A stretch of 64,000 nucleotides of DNA from Streptomyces sp. Edi2 (GTDB lineage Bacteria; Actinomycetota; Actinomycetes; Streptomycetales; Streptomycetaceae), in contig NZ_JBEJGX010000003.1 in the NCBI RefSeq assembly GCF_040253635.1, forward strand, positions 2,852,001-2,916,000, in the 5' to 3' direction. The translations under genes were made by a program, and so were the position numbers. This document shows positions 19,769 to 27,211 of the stretch, in pieces. Below the pieces are notes generated by a model that did not search any database, was not told the origin of the DNA, and saw only the letters and a list, made by a program, of their open reading frames with translations. How positions within the stretch are numbered: the first letter of the stretch is position 1; the number at the start of each line of letters is the position of its first letter.

Positions 19769-20035
19769 GTGGCGAACATCAAGTCCCAGATGAAGCGGAT
19801 CAAGACCAACGAGAAGGCTCGTCAGCGCAACAAGGCTGTCAAGTCCACTCTGAAGACCGCGATCCGTCGCACCCGCGAGGCCGTGGAGGCCGGTGACCTG
19901 CAGAAGGCCACCACCGCCCAGGCCGCCGCTGCCAAGACGCTCGACAAGGCCGTCAGCAAGGGTGTCATCCACAAGAACGCTGCCGCCAACAAGAAGTCGG
20001 CGCTGGCCAAGAAGGTCGCGTCCCTCAAGGCCTGA
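19769..20035 (+). CDS. rpsT: 30S ribosomal protein S20
   Basis: 88 aa, highly basic (Lys/Arg-rich) and helical. It begins [20 protein letters not shown] and ends in Ala/Lys-rich helices that bind 16S rRNA, as in all S20 proteins. The start is GTG with AAAAGG about eight bases upstream. It is transcribed alone and divergently from lepA, the common actinobacterial arrangement, and is followed by a strong intrinsic terminator. Confidence 0.97.
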   Translation: MANIKSQMKRIKTNEKARQRNKAVKSTLKTAIRRTREAVEAGDLQKATTAQAAAAKTLDKAVSKGVIHKNAAANKKSALAKKVASLKA

Positions 20036-20045
20036 CCTTCCTCCC

Positions 20046-20084
20046 GGAGGAGATCATCGGCCGGTCCAGGTCTGATCCTCCTCC
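20046..20084 (+). other. Stem-loop in the rpsT 3' region
   Basis: GGAGGAGATCA pairs with TGATCCTCCTCC (one bulged base) around a 16-base loop, starting 11 bp after the rpsT stop. It could be a first, weak terminator or a 3'-end stability element. Confidence 0.45.
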
Positions 20085-20254
20085 ATCGCAGCATCCGTAG
20101 TACCCCTGTCGGCAGGGACCCAGCGGCCCCTCTCTCCGCTCCCTGACCGATGCACCACCGCGCCGCACACGGCCTGCGTTCGCCACGCGGGTGCGGCGCA
20201 CCCGGCTCACTCGGCGTAACCCGCCGACCAAGCCGCAACAGCTTGATACGAAGG

Positions 20255-20302
20255 CCTCGCCTCACCCCTTCCCCAGGGGTGAGGCGGGGTCTTCTTTCTT
20301 TT
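20255..20302 (+). terminator. Strong intrinsic terminator downstream of rpsT
   Basis: A 15-bp stem (CCTCGCCTCACCCCT with AGGGGTGAGGCGGGG, five-base loop) is followed by TCTTCTTTCTTTT. It is the most canonical rho-independent terminator in the window, 220 bp past rpsT. Confidence 0.85.
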
Positions 20303-20880
20303 GCCGGGGTGGGGTGGCGGGGGTTGGTGCCGGCGGTGGGGCTTCTCTGCCGGTGGGGGTCAGTGCTGAGGGTGGGGCGCTCTCTGCCGGTGGGACTTGG
20401 CGGGCAGGGGTTGCCGGGGCGGGGTTTCCCGGGGTGGGTTTTCCGGAGCGGGCTTCCCCGGGGTGGGTTTGCCGGGATGGAATTGCGTAGGGCGCTTGGT
20501 TCGGGGCATTCCCATCAGGCTGGGCTTCCATTCTGGAGTTCCCATGCGAGGTTCCTTTACGGGAATTCTTGTGGGGTTCTGTTGCGAAGAGGCGTGGACG
20601 ATGGACGGGAAATGTTTTGTGGTGTTCCATCGCCGGGGCTTCTGCTGTGGGGTCTTTACTGTTAGGCCATCGCTTGGGGCTTCTGCTGTGGGGCCATTGC
20701 TGCGGGGATATCGTTTTGGGGCACTTGAGGCACCAGCGCCTGGCCCGTGGCATGGGGGCGAAGGTGGCGTGAGCTTGCAGGTGGGGGCAGATGGGGCCGC
20801 ATTTCCGCCTGCTCACCATGGGGGAACTTGCGTGCCGCAGAGCCGGGTTCGCTTTCTGCGGGGTCCGCTACGCTGCCGCC
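20303..20880. other. Gene-free G-rich region
   Basis: The plus strand is dense in GGGG runs (20303-20500), then becomes unusually T-rich for this genome (20500-20720). The 18-mer GGGGCTTCTGCTGTGGGG occurs twice, near 20636 and 20676. Open frames exist on both strands but have poor third-position GC bias and no family resemblance, so I do not call a gene. Confidence 0.5.
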
Positions 20881-21804
20881 ATGTCTATTTCGGGGGACCA
20901 AAACAATCCGTACGCCCAACCACAGCCACAGCCACAGCCACAGCCGAACCCATACGGTCAGGTGCCCGCACCCCAGAATCCGGTGCCCACACAGCAGAAT
21001 CCCTACGCACAGCAGGCCATACCTCCGGGTCAAGCCGGCGGATACGGCTATCCGGCGCCTGGCGTACCCGCCCCGCCCCTGGGGCCACCCGCGGGGACAC
21101 CCGTCGCCGCACCCGGTGGCGCGGACCGTGGCACGTCCGGCTGGCTCTGGGCCGTCGGCGGCGTGGTCGCCGCGTCCACGATCTGGGCCTCGTTGTTGTT
21201 CGCCACCGGGGGCTTCTCCTCCGAGCCCAGCCCCGACCTCGCGGGCTACGCCTACACGAACGATCTGTGTGCGGACACCTCGATGACCCCCTTCGAGGAC
21301 GCCCACTACAAGACCAAGGCGAGCACCGGAACGGCCTCGAAGGACGCCAACCCGCAGCACAGCGGCGCCCAGCTGAAGTCCCTGGACACGATGACCTGCA
21401 ACGTCTCATTCGAGCAGGACGGCGCAACCACCTCCGCCTACTCCTCCACCTGGCTCTACAACACCGCCACGCTCCACAAGGAGACCGATCCGACGCAGGA
21501 GTTCGCCGACGGCTACCGCTCGTACGAGAAGCAGGACACCTCGATCAGCTACCAGGTCGAGGCCGTACCGGGAATCGGCGACGAGGCCTATCTGGTGACC
21601 CGCAAGGACGACGGCGGCACGAGCAGCAGCTCGTATGTGATCCTCGGCGTCCGGGACGGCTGGATGACGTACCAGTCGACGTGGTCGAGCTATGCGTCGA
21701 GCAGTGGCAGCGACAGCGCCAAGCAGCCGACGGCCACCGAGGTGGCCACGATGCTGAAGACCAGCGCGAGGGAAACACTCAGGCGGCTGCACACGGAGCG
21801 CTGA
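20881..21804 (+). CDS. Membrane-anchored protein with Pro/Gln-rich N-terminus (unknown function)
   Basis: 307 aa. The first 85 residues are cytoplasmic low-complexity sequence, including a (PQ)n run and NPYGQ/NPYAQ motifs. One membrane segment (about 88-110, GWLWAVGGVVAASTIWASLL) precedes an extracytoplasmic domain of about 195 residues. Two Cys residues, in NDLCADTS and TMTCNVSF, could pair. I recognise no catalytic motif. This is a common design for streptomycete surface proteins of unknown role. The ATG was chosen at the junction with the promoter-like spacer; the earlier in-frame sequence lacks the expected codon bias. It is convergent with holA. Confidence 0.7.
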   Translation: MSISGDQNNPYAQPQPQPQPQPNPYGQVPAPQNPVPTQQNPYAQQAIPPGQAGGYGYPAPGVPAPPLGPPAGTPVAAPGGADRGTSGWLWAVGGVVAASTIWASLLFATGGFSSEPSPDLAGYAYTNDLCADTSMTPFEDAHYKTKASTGTASKDANPQHSGAQLKSLDTMTCNVSFEQDGATTSAYSSTWLYNTATLHKETDPTQEFADGYRSYEKQDTSISYQVEAVPGIGDEAYLVTRKDDGGTSSSSYVILGVRDGWMTYQSTWSSYASSSGSDSAKQPTATEVATMLKTSARETLRRLHTER

Positions 21805-21966
21805 TCACGCCGGCCACCGTCTCGATGACGGCCTGCCTGCCCACAGCGCCGGCACCAGCGCGGGCGTCGGCAACGCCGCCGACGCCTGGGCCGACACCAG
21901 CGCCGACGCCGAAGCCGCCCGGTATCACGCTGCTGCACGCCCGCGCCGACAACAAGGAGCCGGGCG

Positions 21967-22950
21967 TCACCGCGAACGGGCCGCCCGGGCAATGGCCACG
22001 ACGGCCTTCTCCAGGGCGTACGCCGGGTCGTCCCCGCCGCCCTTCACCCCCGCGTCGGCCGCTGCCACCGCGCGCAGCGCCGTGGCCACGCCGTCCGCCG
22101 ACCAACCGCGTATCTGCTGCCGTACCCGGTCGATCTTCCAGGGCGGCATGCCCAGTTCGCGGGCGAGGTCGCCGGGGCGGGCGCCGCGCGGGGCGGAGGC
22201 CAGTTTGCCGATGGCGCGGACGCCCTGAGCGAGCGCGCTGGTGATCATGACGGGGGCGACGCCGGTGGCGAGGGACCAGCGCAGTGCCTCCAGTGCCTCG
22301 GCGGCCCGGCCCTCGACGGCACGGTCCGCGACGGTGAAGCTCGACGCCTCGGCCCGGCCCGTGTAGTAGCGCGCGACGACGGCCTCGTCGATGGTGCCCT
22401 CGACATCGGCGGCCAACTGCGAGCAGGCCGAGGCCAGCTCACGCAGATCGCTGCCGATCGCATCGACCAGCGACTGGCAGGCCTCGGGCGTCGCCGAACG
22501 CCCCGTCGCACGGAACTCACCCCGCACAAAGGCCAGCCGGTCGGCCGGCTTGGTCATCTTGGGGCAGGCCACTTCCCGCGCCCCGGCCTTGCGGGCGGCG
22601 TCCAGCAGACCCTTCCCCTTGGCGCCGCCGGCGTGCAGCAGCACCAGCGTGATCTCCTCGGCGGGCGAGCCGAGATACGCCTTGACGTCCTTGATGGTGT
22701 CCGCGGAAAGGTCCTGGGCGGCGCGCACCACGACGACCTTACGCTCGGCGAAGAGCGAGGGGCTGGTCAGCTCCGCCAGGGTGCCGGGCTGGAGCTGATC
22801 GGGAGTGAGGTCGCGCACATCGGTGTCCGCATCGGCCGCCCGGGCAGCCGCCACCACCTGCTGCACCGCGCGATCCAGCAGCAGGTCTTCCTGGCCCACC
22901 GCGATCGTGACGGGGGCGAGCGGGTCGTCTTGAGCTGTCTTCCTGGCCAT
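21967..22950 (-). CDS. holA: DNA polymerase III delta subunit
   Basis: 327 aa. Clamp-loader delta architecture: an AAA+-like N-terminal part (VGQEDLLLDRAVQ, then LTSPSLFAERKVVVVR near 70-85), a central region and an all-helical C-terminal domain ending AYALEKAVVAIARAARSR. It opens the beta clamp for loading at replication forks. The start is probably the ATG of MARKTAQ; an ATG four codons upstream is in frame. It lies between lepA/rpsT and comEC as in other streptomycetes. Its upstream spacer is occupied by minisatellite DNA, so the promoter is not obvious. Confidence 0.92.
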   Translation of the reverse strand: MARKTAQDDPLAPVTIAVGQEDLLLDRAVQQVVAAARAADADTDVRDLTPDQLQPGTLAELTSPSLFAERKVVVVRAAQDLSADTIKDVKAYLGSPAEEITLVLLHAGGAKGKGLLDAARKAGAREVACPKMTKPADRLAFVRGEFRATGRSATPEACQSLVDAIGSDLRELASACSQLAADVEGTIDEAVVARYYTGRAEASSFTVADRAVEGRAAEALEALRWSLATGVAPVMITSALAQGVRAIGKLASAPRGARPGDLARELGMPPWKIDRVRQQIRGWSADGVATALRAVAAADAGVKGGGDDPAYALEKAVVAIARAARSR

Positions 22951-23109
22951 CGCGTCCAGCATCCCACGCCCCACTGACACCCCGTCCCGGACGACTCGGA
23001 CACCCCGGCCCTGCCCCCGCTTTGGTGCCTCTGCCGGACCGCTCGACACCCCGGCCCTGACCGCTCGGCTCTGTTGCCGGTGCCGGTGCCGGTGGCGGAC
23101 GGCTCGACG

Positions 23110-23180
<71 letters not shown>

Positions 23181-23217
23181 CCGACTCTGCTCCGGTGCCC
23201 GTGCCGGAGCGGCTCAG

Positions 23218-23395
23218 TACCCCGGCGGTGACCGCTCTGGTGCCCCTGCCGGGCGGCTCCGCTCCGGTGCCGGTGCCGGTGCCGGACCCGCTCGGTGCCC
23301 CGGCGGTGACCGCTCTACTGCCCCTGCCGGGCGGCTCCGGTGCCCCTGACCGACTCTGCTCCGGTGCCCCTGTCGGGCTGCTCCGGCCCCTCCCT
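23218..23395. repeat. Duplicated 40-bp minisatellite blocks
   Basis: A block containing CCCCGGCGGTGACCGCTCT and then TGCCCCTGCCGGGCGGCTCC occurs near 23220 and again near 23298. GACCGACTCTGCTCCGGTGC occurs near 23178 and 23348. The copies are nearly identical, so the duplications are recent. Confidence 0.7.
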
Positions 23396-23431
23396 GACAG
23401 CGGCGTCATCGCCGTGTCGGACAATGGCCGG

Positions 23432-23698
23432 GTGAATGATGCTGCCCCACACCCACCGCACCTCCGGCACGTTCTGGTACTGCCCGACCGCGATGCCGCG
23501 GAAGAGGTGGCCGAGGCCCTGACCGAACGCTTCGGTGTCGCCGAGGAGCCCCAGCTCGTACGGGACGCCCTGGCCGGTGAGGACGACGCCGAGGACGCCC
23601 AGTGGCTGGTGGTGGTCGAAGACCCGGACGCCGCCCACGACCCGGCGCGGCTGCACGACCTCGCGGCGGAGTACGAGGGCTGGCGCGAGGCCGAATAA
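23432..23698 (+). CDS. Small acidic protein of unknown function
   Basis: 88 aa from GTG. The protein is strongly acidic and Ala/Glu/Asp-rich, with predicted alternation of strand and helix (RHVLVLPDRDAAEEVAEAL, then WLVVVEDPD), consistent with a small ferredoxin-like fold. No cysteine, membrane segment or signal peptide is present. Codon bias is typical of the genome from the GTG onward and breaks down upstream in the minisatellite, which fixes the start. I believe it is a conserved streptomycete protein next to holA, but I cannot name a family. Confidence 0.65.
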   Translation: MNDAAPHPPHLRHVLVLPDRDAAEEVAEALTERFGVAEEPQLVRDALAGEDDAEDAQWLVVVEDPDAAHDPARLHDLAAEYEGWREAE

Positions 23699-23767
23699 CG
23701 ACGGGGCCGCGGAGCCACGGGGGCCATGGGGGCTGCCGGGGCCGTGGGGGCCGCCGGGGCCGCGGGC

Positions 23768-24568
23768 CTAAGCGCCGCCGCCGGGCGCCCGCACCGCACC
23801 GACTCGGGGCTCCCGCTCCAGAACAATCCCGAAGCGCTCCCGGTAGGCGGCCAGGACCTCTCCCTCCCCCCCGTCCAGCTGACGCTCGTCCCGTGCACCA
23901 TCCGCCCCGGTGGTCACGAGCGTACGGCCGGAGAGCGTGACCCGGCCGGTCCCGGTCAGCCGTGAGCACACCAGGGACTGGGTGAAGTGCGACTTGGGCG
24001 AGGTCCGGTGCCACCAGCAGCCGGCCTCGAAGTCCGCATAGGCACGCGGGCGTTGTTCGAGGCGGTACTGCGGATCGCCGTCCCTCAGGACATCGAGGTC
24101 TCCCTCACTCGTCTCCTCGATCCGGAACACCCCGCCGGGATCGGCCTGCTCGGCACGGCTGTCCCAGCGCAGCGGAAAGTGGCTGTGCCTGCCGAAGCCG
24201 ACGTCCGCAAGCCACGGCCCGCTCGGCGTCTGTACACGCAGCGCGAGGTGGTCATACGGAATTCCGGGCCCGTCGGCGCCGAACACGCGGGCGGAGAGCA
24301 GTTCGACGTCATAGCCGAGCGCGCCCAGGAGCAGGGCGAAAGCACCGTTGAGCTCGTAACAGAAGCCGCCCCGGCGGGCGCGGACGATCTTGTCCAGCAG
24401 CGGCTGCTCCACGAGCACGATTTCCTCGCCGAGGTGGATGGAGAGATTTTCGAAGGGAACGGTGCGCAGATGGCTGAGGTGCAGCGCACGCAGCGCCTCG
24501 GCGTCCGGCGCCGCGGGGCGGGCGGCACCGATCCGGTCGAGGTAGGCGTCGGCGGCAGCGGTGTCCAT
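23768..24568 (-). CDS. Arylamine N-acetyltransferase
   Basis: 266 aa. The NAT catalytic triad is visible: Cys70 in RRGGFCYELN, His107 in PYDHLAL and Asp122 in ADVGFG. The N-terminal FENLSIHLGEEI motif is also diagnostic. The enzyme transfers acetyl from acetyl-CoA to arylamines or hydrazines; members in secondary-metabolite pathways form amides, but nothing here points to a cluster. The ATG has GAGGA ten bases upstream. It follows the MFS gene on the same strand at a distance of 270 bp. The size is normal. Confidence 0.93.
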   Translation of the reverse strand: MDTAAADAYLDRIGAARPAAPDAEALRALHLSHLRTVPFENLSIHLGEEIVLVEQPLLDKIVRARRGGFCYELNGAFALLLGALGYDVELLSARVFGADGPGIPYDHLALRVQTPSGPWLADVGFGRHSHFPLRWDSRAEQADPGGVFRIEETSEGDLDVLRDGDPQYRLEQRPRAYADFEAGCWWHRTSPKSHFTQSLVCSRLTGTGRVTLSGRTLVTTGADGARDERQLDGGEGEVLAAYRERFGIVLEREPRVGAVRAPGGGA

Positions 24569-24633
24569 CAGGGGTGCGTCCTCTCCGAAGCGGGCCGGCG
24601 GCGCCCTTCGAACCCGGCCGGCCCCACACAGCA

Positions 24634-24659
24634 GTGAAGGCCCCATTCGACGCCTTCAC
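24634..24659. promoter_or_regulatory. Inverted repeat upstream of the N-acetyltransferase gene
   Basis: GTGAAGGC and GCCTTCAC, perfect eight-base arms around a ten-base spacer, lie about 65 bp before the NAT start. It could be an operator or the terminator of the preceding MFS gene. The rest of the 270-bp spacer shows nothing clear. Confidence 0.35.
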
Positions 24660-24838
24660 CCCTCCTCATGATCTGGATCCTACGGATCCTGAGGCAGCAG
24701 CAATCGCGCCACGTACTCGCCTGCACTGCCTGCTCGGTCCATGGCCTTGTGCGCCACACAGCCCGCCGGCGGCCTCCGGCCCGCTGAGCTGCACGATGCC
24801 GTCGGCCCACGCGGCCGGTCGTCCAGGGTCACCGCCGC

Positions 24839-26155
24839 CTAAGTGGCTTCTCCACTGGGTTCGGGGAGGTGCACGGAGGGGCCGCGGTCCGGCCCGGGCG
24901 CAGACTCCTGGGGCGTGGTGGCTCCCGGAAGGCTGCGTATTCGGGGGACGGGTGAGGGCAGCAGCCAGAGAAGGCAGAGGGTGGCACCGGCGGTAGCGAT
25001 CCAGAGGGTGGGACGCAGGCCCAGCGCCGTGCCGAGCACACCACCGGCCATGGCACCGATGGGGCGGAAGCCGTAGTTCAGCGTGCGGGACGCACCGGCG
25101 ACGCGAGAGCGCAAGACGTCCGGTACCAGCGCCGCGAGCAGTGAGCCGGAGGAGATGTCGACGAGCATGACGCCGACGCTGGACAGGAATTCGGCGACGA
25201 AGAGCAGCGCGGCAACCAGCGAGGTGGCACCGTCGGCGAGCGGGACGAGCAGGAGCGGCACGGTGAACCCGGCGTAGCCGAGCAGAATGGCCGGGCCGAT
25301 ACCGATGGCGCGCACCACCCTGCCCGCGACCGCCGCGCCGATGAGACCGCCGATCGCGCCGATCCCCAGCACCGCCCCCAACAGTGCGGCTTCCAGGCCG
25401 AGTTCGGTGGTGGCGTAGAGCACGAAAAGGGTGTGGAACATGAGGTTGAAGAACTGCACCGTCCCCGAGGCGGCGAACATGGCGCGCAGGGTGGGGTGCC
25501 GCAACGCCCAGCGCACTCCCTCGGTGGCATACCCCTTGGCGGGCGGCGCGGGCGGTGGCTCGGTCGGCGCGATACGCGCCAGCAGCACGGCGGAGTACAG
25601 AAAGGTCAGCGCGTCGGCGAGCAGCACCAGGGGCACCGCGAGCAGCTGGACGAGCAGGCCGCCCGCGCCGGGCCCGCCGACAAAGGCCATCGCGCGACTG
25701 CCGTTGAGCAGGGAACTGCCCGCAATCAAGCGGCTCCTGGGAACGAGCGCGACGAAGAGAGTGACGTCGCAGATATCGAAGAGGACGGTGCACGCACCGA
25801 CGGCGAAGGCGACGGCATAGAGCTGGGCGAGAGTGAGCGCGCCCACGGCGTAGGCGACGGGCAGGGAGATGATCAGCAGCGCACGGAGCAGATCGGCAGC
25901 AATCATGATCCGGCGACGCCGGGCCCGCCGGTCGATCCAGGCCCCCGCGGGCAGACTCAGCAGCAGGGCGGGGAGCAGCTCCGCGGTCTTGAGCAGACCC
26001 ATTTCCGCGGCCCCGGCACCCAGAACGAGGACGGCGACGAGCGGGACGGCGAGCAGGGAGATCTGATCGCCGGCGAGGGAGACGGACTGAGCCGCCCAGT
26101 AGCGGCGGAACGCGCGCTCCCGTAAGAGGACGGGGACCCGGACCGCCTGACTCAT
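24839..26155 (-). CDS. MFS transporter (putative efflux protein)
   Basis: 438 aa with about twelve hydrophobic segments. The N-terminus RAFRRYWAAQSVSLAGDQIS and the loop GAWIDRRARRRRIMIAADLLRA carry the MFS motif A pattern. The layout resembles the enterobactin/macrolide exporter-like MFS_3 group. The ATG overlaps the stop of the arsR gene (ATGA), so the two are coupled and the regulator probably controls the pump. The substrate is unknown. Its reading frame is the same as that of comEC far upstream, and no stop codon separates them; I treat this gene as an independent product because it has its own coupled start. Confidence 0.88.
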   Translation of the reverse strand: MSQAVRVPVLLRERAFRRYWAAQSVSLAGDQISLLAVPLVAVLVLGAGAAEMGLLKTAELLPALLLSLPAGAWIDRRARRRRIMIAADLLRALLIISLPVAYAVGALTLAQLYAVAFAVGACTVLFDICDVTLFVALVPRSRLIAGSSLLNGSRAMAFVGGPGAGGLLVQLLAVPLVLLADALTFLYSAVLLARIAPTEPPPAPPAKGYATEGVRWALRHPTLRAMFAASGTVQFFNLMFHTLFVLYATTELGLEAALLGAVLGIGAIGGLIGAAVAGRVVRAIGIGPAILLGYAGFTVPLLLVPLADGATSLVAALLFVAEFLSSVGVMLVDISSGSLLAALVPDVLRSRVAGASRTLNYGFRPIGAMAGGVLGTALGLRPTLWIATAGATLCLLWLLPSPVPRIRSLPGATTPQESAPGPDRGPSVHLPEPSGEAT

Positions 26156-26862
26156 AAGGCCCCGCCGCCGTCCGCGCCGTCGTCCCCGGGACGGGACGCG
26201 CCGCCGCTCCGCGTCTCGATATGCCGGACGAACGCGACCTGAAGGAAGCTCACCAGCCGTGCATCGGCCGGCCGGGCCCCCGGGTCCTGCAACCGTGCCA
26301 CATAGGGGCTCAGCAGCTCCGTCACCCGCTCGCCGAGTTCGGTGAGTTCGTCGGCGGTGAGATAGAGCGAGACATCCCCGTACTGCTCGGCCTGCTGCCA
26401 TGCACGGGGCAGGGCGGCGCGCTGCTCCAGGGCGTGCGACATCTTGGTGAAGTAGTTCTCGGCAAGGGCGACGTTCAGGGCCGTGGAAGCCTCGGTGACC
26501 TCGGGGTCGTCGGAGTGCCCTGGCCAGCCGGTGAACTGTGCGGTCGCCCGCCATGGCTTCTCCCGCCCCCGACCGCCCTCGGCCTCCTCCACCAGGTCGT
26601 ACTTCGCGAGCATCCGCAGGTGGTACGAGCAGCTGGCGACGGACTGCCCCGTCAGCTCGGCCGCGCGGGTGGCGGTGAGCGGGCCTTCGCGGCGCAGCAA
26701 CCCGACCAGCTCCATGCGGGTGGGATGGGCATAGGCGCGCAGCGCACGCGGATCGGAGAGCTGTATGCAGTCGGCGAACGGATCGGACCGCGGCCGCAGT
26801 TCGCCGTCCGCGTCCGGCCGCACCGGCTCGGGCTGCTGGGATGGTTCCGACCTCGGAGACAT
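26152..26862 (-). CDS. ArsR-family transcriptional regulator
   Basis: 236 aa. Winged helix-turn-helix at about 35-110: ALRAYAHPTRMELVGLLRRE, then TATRAAELTGQSVASCSYHL as recognition helix, and a wing near EKPWRATAQF. The long C-terminal extension (110-236) is typical of the HTH_20 subgroup that lacks metal-binding Cys pairs, so the ligand is probably the substrate of the pump, not arsenic. The stop overlaps the MFS start by four bases. Two 12-bp palindromes directly before the ATG look like its own operators. Confidence 0.88.
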   Translation of the reverse strand: MSPRSEPSQQPEPVRPDADGELRPRSDPFADCIQLSDPRALRAYAHPTRMELVGLLRREGPLTATRAAELTGQSVASCSYHLRMLAKYDLVEEAEGGRGREKPWRATAQFTGWPGHSDDPEVTEASTALNVALAENYFTKMSHALEQRAALPRAWQQAEQYGDVSLYLTADELTELGERVTELLSPYVARLQDPGARPADARLVSFLQVAFVRHIETRSGGASRPGDDGADGGGAL

Positions 26863-26867
26863 GAAAT

Positions 26868-26893
26868 AAAGGTATCTTTAGAAAGGTTCCTTT
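26868..26893 (-). promoter_or_regulatory. Tandem palindromic operators of the arsR-MFS operon
   Basis: AAAGGTATCTTT (26868-26879) and the perfect palindrome AAAGGTTCCTTT (26882-26893) are spaced 14 bp centre to centre, starting five bases before the arsR ATG. A weaker third copy, AAGGATCC, follows at 26896-26903. This is the only A/T-rich stretch nearby. It fits an autorepressor site overlapping the transcription start. Confidence 0.7.
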
Positions 26894-26903
26894 ATAAGGA
26901 TCC

Positions 26904-27211
26904 GGTCGGTAACTGTGAGAGAAAAGGCGTAGGCGGAGGAGGATGCGGCGGCGTCCGATCCAGCGGTTGCCGACGGGGAGAGCACGAGGGCCGGTAGGTG
27001 AGCGACGGCGGTCGGGCCTGCGCATCACGGCTCGGTGGCCACCGGGCGGGTGGCCACCGGGTGGACGGCCGCCGGGCCGATAGCCACGGGACGGACGGCC
27101 ACCGGGTGCGCCGCCATCGGGTGGACGGCCGCCCACTGGACGTGCCGGGGCTCTCCGGGCCGTTACCGGGCGGGACCGGGTTCTCCGGCCGGGGACCGGG
27201 CCGGCCTTGGT
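26904..27211. other. Region between comEC core and the arsR promoter
   Basis: No separate gene. The comEC frame stays open through it, encoding a Pro/Gly/Arg-rich tail (PGGRPPGGHPPGG type). Most of it is a 15-bp tandem repeat. Stops in another minus-strand frame lie at 27163-27165 (TAA) and 27025-27027 (TGA). Confidence 0.5.
27030..27140. repeat. 15-bp tandem repeat at the comEC 3' end
   Basis: Six to seven degenerate copies of GGCCACCGGGTGGAC (variants GGCCGCCGGGCCGAT, AGCCACGGGACGGAC). The period is exactly five codons, so all frames keep their register. Confidence 0.7.

Noticed and set aside
20262..20819. 185-codon minus-strand frame in the G-rich region after rpsT
   Set aside because: Third-position GC is poor, the C-terminal part is Pro/Thr low-complexity created by G-runs, and it overlaps the rpsT terminator. 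Not called as a gene.
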